NCBI GenBank assembly: GCA_022225965.2
Contig: JAKJXP020000109.1
Span: 79,066-143,065, forward strand
Direction: 5' to 3'
Source of the DNA: Diatrype stigma
Lineage: Eukaryota; Ascomycota; Sordariomycetes; Xylariales; Diatrypaceae
DNA: 64,000 nt
In this document: positions 25,101 through 37,000 of the stretch, in pieces
Layout of the letters: every line of letters starts with the position of its first letter
Numbering within the stretch: the first letter of the stretch is position 1
Program-made: the position numbers and the translations under genes
Notes under the pieces: model-generated
The model's input: only the letters and a program-made list of their open reading frames with translations
Database searches by the model: none
Told to the model about the DNA's origin: nothing

Positions 25101-27640
25101 CGATACGTTATAATATATTTAAACGATATTTTAATATATAACAAATTTTAAAAAAAATACCAATAATACGTTCGAAAAATTTTTACTTACTTAACGAATG
25201 TTAGCTTTATAATAAATATCCGGAAATATAAATTTAACGTAACGAAAACGAAATATTTAAGACTTATTATATTAATAAACGGTATTTAAATAAATTAAAA
25301 AAAAATCGAATCAATTAGGAATTAAAAGCCGCTTAAAACGTTACGCGAATTATAACGATTCTTAAATTTTACAAACTTTTATCGTCGCTTTATTAAAAGC
25401 TTTTTAGCCTTAACCCGTTTCTTAACGGCTTTAATAAACAGAAAAGAATGGCCAAAATACTTTCTAAACGCTGCAATAACGGCGTTTTAACGATTAAAAA
25501 ACGCTTTTTGCGACGTACCTATATTTATATATTACAACTTTAAGCGCCGTATTATTCTAAAAACAAACGCTTCCGATTAGGCATTAAAAAGGGTTTTTTT
25601 ATAATACGATTTACGAAAGGATTTACGTCTTATCGTTTTTTTTTCGGTAAAACATAATTTAACGGAATACAATTACGAAATTTACAATAAAAAGCTTTTC
25701 GTTATAATTAAAACGTTCGAAAAATAACGCCCCGAATTATAAGGTATCGAAAAACCGATCGAAATAATTACGAATTATAAAAACTTATAACATTTTATTA
25801 TTATAAAGCTATTAAATTAATACTAAATCCGGTAATTAAAATTTCTTAATAACTTTAAATTTTAAATTACTTATAAACCCGGCAATAAGGCGACCGTTTT
25901 AAATGCATTCTTTCGATTTTTCGGCGATAAGCCAATAAATTATTACGACTTCAAAAACGAAAGAATAACTTATTAATACCGTACCTTATTACTTTTAAAT
26001 CGCTGGGCACCTTTATAATTTTCCGCCTTAAACGTTAGTAAATTAATTAATACTTTAATTAACGAAGCTTATAACGCGTCGCTTTTAATATAAGACTTTC
26101 TTTAAGTTATAACGGATTTTTAATGCAAAAAGTTTAGCTAAAAAATTAAGAAACAAATAAAAATTATTAAAGCCGATTACGTAGCGATTTAAAAACGAAT
26201 TTATATTAAAAATAAATTATTTATACCTTCGAATAAAACCCTTTATTTATAAATTCTTTACCGAATTTATAGCTTTGTATTAAAAAGTTATTTAAAACGA
26301 ACGAAAACATACGACTTTTTCCGTTATACTTATTTTTGGCCGAAATTTTCCCGAAATATAATCGTTTTCGTTTAAGCTTATTACTTTTATAAGCAAATTA
26401 AAAATTTCCGCAGCTTAACTATTAAATTTCTTAACCTTTTACCGGTTTCGTTTCGTTTTTGGTTCGATATTTCTATTAATTATATAAAACCATTTTTTCC
26501 TTATATTCGTAACGGCATTATATACGAATACGTTTTAATTATAATCGATAAATTAACGAAAATGCGCCATTATATATTCGTTTTCGATACGAAAGCTAAA
26601 ACTTTTAAAAACGCCTTTATAACGCAAATCTATAAATTTTACGAAACCCCTAATACGATTATATTTAATAAGGATATATAATTCGTTTTTACGTTTTAGA
26701 ATAAACTTAATTACCGATTAGGCATTAATTTACGCCATTCGTTAATATATTACTTTAAATCCGATAAGCAAATAGAAATTATTAATAACGTTATGAAATA
26801 ATATTTCCGCTTTTATTGCTCCTTTTATTAAAACGATTAAATCGATTAATTTTTATTAACAGAATTTGCCGAAAACAATGCCGTTTTGGAAACAATTGGT
26901 ATATTATTTTTTTTCGTTAATTACGGCTTTTATTTAGAAATAAATACCGAATCGAACCGCTTTATTATTGCCTTTAAAATATTAACCCGTTAATAAAAAT
27001 TCCATAACGTTACGACCGTAATTAATAAAATCGAAAAAGTCCTAACAATAACTAGGTCCTTTATAACAAAATCCTAAAAACGCCAGGCTAAAAATATAAA
27101 CCGATACCGAATTAATGCCGGCATATTCGAAATAAAAAACTGGATTTAGGTTAATATTAAGAATATTAAAACAAAACGACCTATAAAAAAATTAAATAAT
27201 AAATAAATGGACTTTTTTTTTATTACGAAAACGTATAAACGAATCGTAACCGTTTAAATACTTAATTATTTCCGAATTTTCCCCGTTTTTTATATCTTAT
27301 TAATTTAACGGCACCAATAAGGCTTTTTCGGTTAGGAAGTTATTAACGAAAAACTAAACCGACGGGCCGAAAACGTTATAATACCGCAAAATAAAAAAAC
27401 AAAAAGTAAGAAATGGTATTTTAATAAAATCCTTAATTTTCGATATATACGAATAAAATTACAATACCGAATAAAATAATCGGTTCCGTATCGGCCTATT
27501 TAAAAACCGGCCCGGAATTTCCAAAAATGCAACGGTAATATAACAAACTTTTATAAAAAGAATTCCACCAAGCCGGGCCTTTTAAATTAATAAATATGGC
27601 CCGAAAAAACCGCGGCCGTAAATTATAATTAATAAAAACT
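22108..27640 (+). pseudogene. E2 gag-pol remnant with zinc knuckle, RT, RNase H, integrase and chromodomain
   Basis: A gag CCHC knuckle lies at 23393-23434; its second Cys is now Tyr (TGT to TAT), but spacing C-x2-(C)-x4-H-x4-C is intact. The RT block begins near 24,780 (PVLLAKKPESEIRIYVNYKELN). Its catalytic box is at 25116-25127 and reads YLND for the usual YLDD. RNase H runs about 25,540-25,960 (KTNAS, NYEIYNKKL). Integrase runs about 26,280-27,100 with TKMRHYIFVFDTKAKTF. A chromodomain-like end, KWYFNKILNFRY, starts near 27,411. Numerous internal TAA/TAG replace Gln and Trp. No intact product is possible. Confidence 0.87.
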
Positions 27641-29318
27641 ATAAAATAAATAAATAAATAAAAAAGGGGTTTTTTATTTATATTGGCCCAAAAGGCTTAA
27701 TAAGTTATAAGGCAATTTATATTAATAAAAAAAAATAACAAAAAAAACCGCAACCAAAAAGCCGAAACTAAACTACGAAAGCCGAAATAAAACCGAAGCA
27801 ATAACTAATTAATTACAAATTAACATTAAAATATTAATAAAACGTAACTTAATACATTATTATAAACAAAAGCCGGCGAAAAAAAAAACGGATTATCGCC
27901 TAATAAGCGGCAAGGTCGAACGAAAACGTCGCTATATCGTCGTTCGTTTAATTACGGCCAAATTTCGTAATTAGAATTTATTTTATTTCTTAATAAAAAA
28001 CGCGCTTAATAATCGTTTAAATTTGCTAATTAGCATTGCCGGAAATTAAACGCGGCTCGATAGCGACTTTTTAAATCGTTTAAGTATCGTCGTTTTATTA
28101 TTTTTTCGTTAGCTAATTAAAAACGAAACGAATACGAAACGGAATATTTACGTCGTAAACGCAAAAAACGGGATTTTGTATTTATATTAAAATACGATAC
28201 GCGGTAATTTAAATAATATATATATTCGGAATTTAAACGTTTTACGGTTAATTTAATATTAATACGGCATTAAACGATTAAAAAATAAAACATATCCGCT
28301 TTTTTTTGGCGCCGGTTTTATCGATAATAATACGGTAAGCCTTTTCGGCCGTTTCAAAAACGACGTAAATACGAAATATAATCATAATAATAACAATCCG
28401 GATATTTTCCGGATAAATTCGAACGAACTTATTTTCGGAATTCAAAAGCGAACCATTATTATTATCGTCGTCGTTTTAAATAACGCCGAAAAAATAATCG
28501 GTTTAACGTAAAAGAATAAACAAATTCGCTTAATCGTTTTATATTTTAAACGACGCTTAAATATAAAATTATTAATAAATAAATCTTACGTTATTCGCAA
28601 AACGCTATTAAAATGTCGATTAAACTTACGAATTTGTAAAAATCCTTATAACCGGCGCATAAAAAATATATTACGTTTGCCGCATTCGTTTATTCGTACG
28701 CAAACGCCGGCATTTCGTCGTTAATCGGATCGAAATGCTTTATAATATACCGAAAACATTTTATACATGGCAATTTTGCCAAAAAAGGCAAAACGAAAGC
28801 GATATAAGGGCGGAAGAATATAACGTCGACGCAATAATAATGTCGATAAATAAATAAATAAACGAAAAATAAACGAAATAACAAAACGAACGCGGATATT
28901 AATCGATTAAAAAAAAAAGCAACGGAATAATTACGATTCGACGAGCCTTAAAAAAAAACAAAATTACAAAAAAAAAAAAAAAAAAATTAACGTATTTATA
29001 TTTTAAACGCAAGGCCTTATAATTAATAATTAAATATATAAATATATAACTATTATAATAATACGTTATTCGAAATAAGTATTTATTTTCGAATCCGGCT
29101 TGGCGTTCCGAATTAACAAAAAATACAGAACCAAATAGCTTATTAAAATATACGCTATTCGGAATAAGTGTTTTTTTCCGGATTCGGCTTGGCGTTATTA
29201 AATACATTTCGAATTAATATAAAATCATAATCAAAACATTACCTTTCCGTTATTTAATAACCCAGAAAATTAATTTTAAAAAGTAATTAAAAATAATTAC
29301 TTAAAAAAAGAAACCTAC
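27641..29318. other. E2 3' region between chromodomain and right LTR, unexplained
   Basis: About 1.7 kb lies between the pol end and the 3' LTR, more than this element type usually needs. It is heavily RIP-mutated. Two open frames on the minus strand (28690-28884 and 28899-29207) resemble nothing I recognise. An A-rich purine tract (about 29302-29313) precedes the LTR and may be the polypurine tract. Confidence 0.4.
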
Positions 29319-29469
29319 TGTTACGGTATTAAATATATAATTACCGGCCCGGCTTTATATCGTTATATATAAAGGGACGTTTCGTTCCTTTTAGCTTAAA
29401 CCTTTTTTTTTCTTTTCGTATAATAATAATTATATCTTTTTAATTTTATACTTACTTATAGCCGTAATA
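29319..29469 (+). repeat. E2 right (3') LTR, 151 bp
   Basis: Gap-free partner of 21957-22107, with the terminal CA changed to TA. More strongly RIP-mutated than the left copy. Confidence 0.9.
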
Positions 29470-29474
29470 AAAAC

Positions 29475-30813
29475 CTTATTTTTTTTGCGTTAATCGATAT
29501 TTCTTTATTCGATATTTTTTAATACGGCTATAATATTAAGCCATTTTTTGTTTTTAAGGTCGAATTTAGGTTTTGCCTTTAACTTTTATCGATTTTTAGG
29601 TTGGTTTTTTAAGGATCGATTTTGGCTAAAAATAAAACGAATTTCCTTGTTTTAATAATTTTGGCCCAATTTCGAATGTTCCGAAATCGAATCGGGCCTT
29701 TTTTTTCCCAACGAAATACCTGGATTAAATAACATATTTTCGTAAATTTATTTTATTTCTTAAATAGCCGCAAAGAAATTTTCGTTCGAATTAAATATTG
29801 CATTTTGCCGTAAATATATTAAGCGAATAATTTCGTCGGGCAGGATTTAAAAAATGTAGTTTTAAAATATAACTTTAAACCATTAAATTATTTCGTTAAG
29901 GTCGAAAAGTTCGGTAAAATATTAAACCGTATTTTTTTAATAAATAAGGCTTTTTATTTTTTTAACGTTTCGATACTTTTTTAAAAGATTCTTAAATCGT
30001 TTCGTAATGGTTATAACGTAATTATTTTAACAATTCGTTAATTCTATTCGTTTAATTTAGCTAAAACGTTATTAATATTAAGTTTAAGCTTTATTTATAA
30101 ATAACGATTTAATTTAATTAATACAGTAATAATTTTAAGGAAAACGTTTCGTATATATTTTAAAATATGATTTCATTTTGACTTATTAAGATTTAAATTT
30201 AAATAAGTCTTTTTTATTATAAATTTAAGGCTTATTAAATTAAATCGGATTAATTATAGCGAAAACGGAACGACCGAGTTTTTTTAAGGCCAAAATAAGT
30301 TTATTTTATTATTTTTTTAATTTAAGCTTATCCGGAAGTCGTCGTAAAAACCTTTGGAAAGGTTTTTTTCGAAGCGGCGGCGGTAGTTCTTTTTGGTCGT
30401 CCGATTTATTATTATTATTAAAATTAAAATTTAGGTCGCTTAATACGCTTAGGTTCCGAAAAAGCGGCAGTAATATTTTTCCGAATCCGTTTTCGCTAAA
30501 CATAAAAGATAATTCTTTCGACGTATCGAATTATTAACGAACACTTTATGTCGTTTTTTTGGCCTAAATTATTTAAAGTATTTTATTAATAAAGAAGTTC
30601 TTAATTTTGGCTTTAAAATTGAAATATTTTAATACGAAAACTTTAGTTTTTGAAATGCCAAAGATTCGAAATAAAAAGGATTAATTAACGAAACGATTAA
30701 AGAATAAACGCATTGCAATACGTTATTTAATTTGTTATAAAACAAAATTTATATCGATAACGACGTAAGGATTAAACCTAAGCTATCGTTAAAATTTTGC
30801 TAATGCGTTTTAA
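29475..30813 (-). pseudogene. E1 gag-side remnant between E2 and E3
   Basis: This is the part of E1 lying between its two passengers, read on the minus strand. One short open frame (30503-30309) has a polar, Lys/Pro-rich reading with KSDDQKELPPPLRKKPF. It fits a gag segment by position only; there is no diagnostic motif. The coding strand and order agree with the pol part at 18003-21956. Confidence 0.5.
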
Positions 30814-30818
30814 ATATA

Positions 30819-31012
30819 TGTAAGGCAGCGGAAACAATTAAGTAAAGGTAAAAACGTAGTTTTATTATCTAGGCTTGAATGCGTTAGTCGCGTTTAGTGG
30901 AGAGGTTTATCTAGTCTAGTGGCTTATGCCATGTGGCATTGTGATTGCTCCTATTCTCCTAATTTAATGGCTTATGCCATGTGGCATTATGACTGCTCCT
31001 ATTCTCCTAATA
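30819..31012 (-). repeat. E3 left LTR, 194 bp with an internal 48-bp duplication
   Basis: Two tandem copies of a 48-bp unit start GGCTTATGCCATGTGGCATT. The right LTR has a single copy, and the length difference between the LTRs (48) equals one unit. CpA and TpG survive here, unlike in the element body. Confidence 0.88.
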
Positions 31013-34000
31013 ACGGCCCTCTTTTAAATGTATTAACGTTCCGTTGACCTTGTTATAATGTAATTCGAACCAAAATCCTCGTGTTCTTTTTTTAGTCCTT
31101 CATTATGTCCTTCGTTATGCCATTACCGTGCCTTATTCGTTTAACTTAATTATATAATAATGCTTTTTAAGCTTAAATGCGTTAATAATGTTCCATAATT
31201 TAAATGTATTAACTTTAAAAAACTAATAACTAAAAAAGGGTAATATATTAAATTAAAATAACCGGATAATATACCTTAGGAAATAACCGTTTATATTAAC
31301 GTTATAATCGCGTATGTTACTTAATTGTATTTACGTTTTTTTTTCGTACTTAATAAAGACCATGGACTTTATTAAGGTTAGGATTAAAGTTAAGCCGATA
31401 CTTATAATTGCTATAATAAAGGAACTTGTTAAATTGGTAATTATGCTGGTAACTATATTGGTAATTATATTAATAACTGTATTGGTAATTATATTAAAAA
31501 GTTTACCGGTAATTACGGGCTTACTAGTTGGTATGGGATCTTTAAAATGTCGACCTTAATGGATTCCAGGGTTATTTTGAATTCCGTTAAATGCTTGGTT
31601 TAAGCGATTTGTTTTTTAGCCATGCGTTCGTTTTTGCTATTAACGGTTTATATTATGTTTTTTAATTCTTTTAATTACATAATAAAGCTAAATAAAGTTA
31701 TTCGCGTTGCGGTTATACCGTTTTTGGTATCGGTAACGAATTTAATTAAGTTTGTAATTAAGGTTATAACTTTATTTATATTTATATAAGCTATTAATGG
31801 TATGGTTTTTGTTTAAGCCGGTATAAATATAAACAGTAATAATAATGCAAATATTTCGAATTTGGATATTAATTGGAATATGGCTTTTAGCGTTAAACTC
31901 TTGGTATTATTAAGCCATATAATCAGTTTTTTTTAATGCTTACGCGCGCTTATTTTTTTCCAAAACATAGGTAGCTTCCGGAATTTGTTTGGGATTATTA
32001 ACCACATAAGGCCGACGGCTTTAAGTATTTGCTTTAACTTAATGGATTAGATTTTGTAGCAAATACGGAACGCCTTAATTAAGGTCGATTAAAATAATAT
32101 AACATTATTTAATTTATTAATATTAACTGTACCATATTATTTTAAAATAACATAAATATCTTTTAAAGTAATTATTATCGTTTTTTATATTATTTATTCG
32201 TTAAGGCGCATTTCGGGTTAAATAAGTTATAGCGCCTTAAAAATGTTTTCGAATATGCCAACCTTAAAGGAGGTATTAATTTTAAGTTGGCTTATAATAA
32301 AGGGTCCGATAGTATCCTTTTTAATGTTTTTTTTATTAAGGCCAATTATTAATGTTTTATATTATAATATCGATTCTTTTAACTTAATGAAATCTTTAAA
32401 TTGCTTTGGCCAATGCTTATTTTTAACGATTAATAACTGTTTTTTTGGATGGTTAAAATCTTTTTCGCCGTAATCGAAATTAGCGAATTCGTCGATATTA
32501 ACGATTATATTTGTACCAGTAAATTCCAGTTTAAAAGAGATCGTATCGGGCAATTAAAGTAATTAAGCCGTAAGGATGCCTTTAACTTTCTGTTTTCGTA
32601 ATAACATGGTTAGTAATTAAATTATTTATTATCGATCTTATATACCAAAAACTTAATTCTCGTATAAGTATTTTATGCTATATTTTTAATTATTTAGCTT
32701 ACTGGATTATTTAGTAATAATTTATATAATCGGATTAATTAGAGATATAATAAAAATAAAAAGTGCCTTTAATATAAACGAAAGCGCTTGCCAGTATAAA
32801 CGGCGAGAAATAAATCTCGTACGGCCACGAAAACTTATTTCCCGTAATACGCGATTATAAAAAAAACGAATTTAAAAATTATAAGTAAAAAATAAAAATG
32901 CTCGAAATATTTTGGAATTTAGGTTAATTAAAAAATAAAATTGCGATAATAAATAGGAATTACGGAATAGTTACGAAGTTATAGATTAAAAGGTATGGTT
33001 TTGTAATGGAAAGCCGTCCGGGTTTAATATAATAAGGCCGGTGCGGTATTTAAATAAATGCGCGTTTGCCTTATAATTTGCGCTGGAAAATGCTTATTGG
33101 TAATTGTATTTTTATATTTGTCGGTAATATCTTATCGATTATCTTTTATTCCGAATCGTTTGGTTTGGGTATTTCTTTAATTTTTTCGTTAAAGCGTACG
33201 TTTTTAATTAATTTAAGGTCGTACTTAAAGTTTGTTTTATAGGCTTTATCGTATTTTTCGACCAATATTGAAGCATTTTGCATAAGCAATTTACGCGGGT
33301 ACCATTTGTCATATTACGCGTTATATGTTTTTTATCGTACCAAGTATTGAATTTTCGGTTTATAATTCGCTAATATAACGCGTTTATTTATTAATTTCTT
33401 AATTTCGTATAACTTCCATTTATCGTCGTCGCTTTCGACGATAACCGCTCCGGCTTGTGGTTATTTCCGATTAAAAAGGTCTTTACTTTTAAGAGCGGAA
33501 ATTAATTAATTAACCAAAATCGTATTATGTACTTTCTAATGGCGTAAAAAGTTAAGTTTATATATTAAGTCGCTTATTTTCTCGATAATTATCCAGGATT
33601 TAAATCGTTATTGTAACCATTTACGTAATGGCTTTCTTAAAAGGTTATAACCTTTATACAGCTTAAAATATACTTAGTTATTTATATTAAAATTAATCTG
33701 GCATTTAATTTTGTTATATCGGACCTTGGAATTTATAATTACGAAATTAATAGCTGCTTTGGCCTTTTTTTAGTAATATTGCCGTATAATATCGAAATTA
33801 ACTGTATTTTTAAATAGGTTTAATATAAATATTATGGAATTAAATTTAAAGCTTATAATTATTTCGTTAAGTAACCTATTAAATACGGTAAACTTTAAAT
33901 TATTTATGTTATGCTGCAGTATTGGTATAATAAATATTCAAGGTTTATCGCTTTAATTGGCGTAATACCGAATGGCTATCTTAATGTCCTTATTTCGTCG

Positions 34001-37000
34001 CTTTATTTAATTATCGGTTTATGCGTATTAACTAATTAAAAAGGCTAGCTTAATGCTTAACCTTAAAAAAAATATTTGCCATAATTCTGAAATAAACTTC
34101 CTGTTTTGGTTCGATATTGCTTTTTTCGGCCAATTGCAATCGTAAAATATTAATGCTATGCCGAAAATATGGGCTTAATTTTTTGCCGTATATTTTATAT
34201 GGCCTAATAAAAGGATGGTTTTCTTGTTAAATTTATAAATAATAACCATAAATACGTTAAACGTAATAAAACCGGCTTTTATTTATAATATATTAAAAAA
34301 TAATACCTTTGGCGATTTCACGATAAAATCCCAAATAACGGTATAATAAGAAATAACTGGGCTATTAATAAGCATAAGTTCTTTTAGTTTTTTTTATATA
34401 CTTGTTTTATTAATTATGCATTAAAGGCAGTACTTCATATAATTTAATACCTTACGGGTTAATCCGTAAATAATAAGTCCTTTAAGGTCTTAAAACATAC
34501 GTTTAAGGCCGAAATGGTATTTTTCGTCGTAAACCAACTTAAATACGTTTGCTATACAGTTTGAAAATATATAAAGGTTTCGTTAATTAAATAGGAGGAC
34601 ATAATAAATAAGGTCGTTAACGATAATATGTTTATATTATTTGCCTTAACGGCTTATATTAAAATTAATTAATGTATCCTTTAATCTTAACCACTTGGTA
34701 TCTTTCGAATAGCCTTATATTAATCGTTATCGGAATTCTGGATTCATAGCTACGTATGTCTTAACGAAATAACCGACGGCTTTAATAATATCGTCCAGTT
34801 TTAACTTGGTTAGGTTATTGGCTTTTTTAATATTCTTTGCGATTTCCTTTATAAATAATCTGGACAATGCATTAAAAACGACGTTAATTTTGCCGGAAAT
34901 GTAATAAATTTATATCTTAAATTATAATAAATATGCGAATATTATTATTAATCGAAGGTTTATTTTTATAACGTTTAATATAATTAATTTTTTTTGCTTA
35001 ATAATGCCTTTAATTGCTTTATAATTTATCAAAATAATAACGGGATATTTATATAACTAGAAGTATATGCGTTAATTTCGTATGGTCCAAACCAAACAGG
35101 TAATTTCCAATTTAATTGCATTATAATTCTTTTTTGCCTTTATAAGGATCTTTAATAAAAACATAATGGGCTAAATAAAGTTAACCGATAATATTTGGCC
35201 GTTCCATATTTGGTTAAGGTAAAATATAACAATTCCGAAGCCTTATTGCTTTAATGCATTTATTTTTGCAAATATAATTCGGTCGTAATCCCAATAAATT
35301 AAAACGAAATCGTTATATAGCTATATCTGTAATATGTTAAACGCTTCGCGTTTAATGTGTTTTGATTTAAACGTTTGTTTCGCTATTTATTTTTTTCGTG
35401 CGGTTTATAACTTAAAAATAAGGTTCTTTTTTTTTATATCTAGCAATATTTCTGTTTTTTTTAATTAAAAAAAAAATCTTTTATTAATACCATGGAACAT
35501 ATTTACGAAAAAAGACGGTTATATTAATATAACGCTTAACTGCGTCCAATATAATAGGGAATTTAAGCTTTCGAATGGCATTAAGTTTATTAGGAATTAT
35601 CGACGTTCCGGACGCGTCGACTTAAAAACCGAGCAGCTTAATTAAGGAATATCCGATAAAAGATTTCTTTGGATTAAAAGAAAAACCGATTTTATTAAAT
35701 AATGCGAATATCTTACGCAAATGGTTGCAATGGTTATTAAAAAAATTGCTATAAATGATAATATCGTTAATATATGCCTTAACGAAATCCTTATAAGGCA
35801 TTAATTTGCGATTAAAAAAGCGTTAACCGAAAGCAATTGAATTGCAAAAACCCATAAATGCTACGTTAAACATTTCGAAACCTTTTAGGGACATAATAAC
35901 CATTTTATGCCTATTTTTAATTCGAATCGGGAATTAATGGTAAAACGTTAAACCGTCGACGACGCATTAGTATAGCTTTTTTTAATCTTTATTATAAGAT
36001 TTTTTATACGTAATAAAAGATAATTATTTTATTTCATAACGTCGTTTAATAGTTATAAGTTAATTATTAATCGGCCGATTCGTTTTTTTAATTAATTTAT
36101 AAATTACGAATAATGGGGCTACAAACGGAATAGGGTCATTTATTTAGTCGAAGCGTTTTAAATCGTACATGGATCCGAATTTCTTTTCGACGACTGCCTC
36201 ATTTTCGGCGCTTAATAAATAAGGGATTCCAGATTTGTATTTATCGCGCCAGTTTTCGATAAATTCAATTCTTATTTTTTCGTTTTCGGATAGCTGGATT
36301 ATACCTTTGTCGCGTTATATGTTATAATTTTCGACGATTTTCTGAATAACCTTTATTTCGTAAAGGTTTTTTGCGTATATATTAATTTCGTTTTTAAACT
36401 TAATAGACTTTATATTTTCTGAGGCTTTAATATTAAATAATGGTTTTTTTTGGTTAAAGCTTCGTTTATTAATTATAATATTTTATAAATTATTACTTAT
36501 AGCTTTAAAGGATATTATTGTTACGTATATATTATCGTTAATATGGAAGTTTTTTATAAACCAGTATTGGCCTTAGCTGTTTATTTTATCGGAATTAATA
36601 TTATTTAACGTTACGGCAAAATTAATTTTTTTTTAAATGGTAATAAAGTATTCGTCGTTATCGAAATTTGTAATTATATCGAATTTAGCTTTGCGTTAAA
36701 TTTTTTAGGGTTAATTCGTATTATTTATATATGGAATGATTTTTGGTATTTTCGCTTTAATAGCGGCATTAAATGCTTTAGCGTATCCGGCGATAAAATG
36801 ATATAACTTCGTGATTTTTATTTTCTTGTTAATTTCCGGCAAATTAGTATATAAAACTGGTATTTCTATTATCGTTTTAAGGGAAATTATTATTATGGCT
36901 TTAATTAATATTTATCTTTTAATAAGGTTTCGACGTTTAATAATTTCAAATAATATGATAACATTTTGGCAAGATTCCATGGTAAGGGTTTTTTTAAAAT

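Larger units (their letters stand above)
21957..29469 (+). mobile_element. E2: RIP-degraded chromodomain Ty3/gypsy retrotransposon nested in E1
   Basis: It is 7,513 bp, with 151-bp LTRs that begin TGTTACG and end CGTAACA (CGTAATA in the right copy). The 5-bp target duplication is GAAAC on the left (21952-21956) and AAAAC on the right (29470-29474), differing by one G-to-A transition that fits RIP after insertion. Gag, protease region, RT, RNase H, integrase and a C-terminal chromodomain follow in order on the plus strand, the chromovirus layout. The element splits the E1 pol/gag sequence. All frames are closed by RIP stops. Confidence 0.9.
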
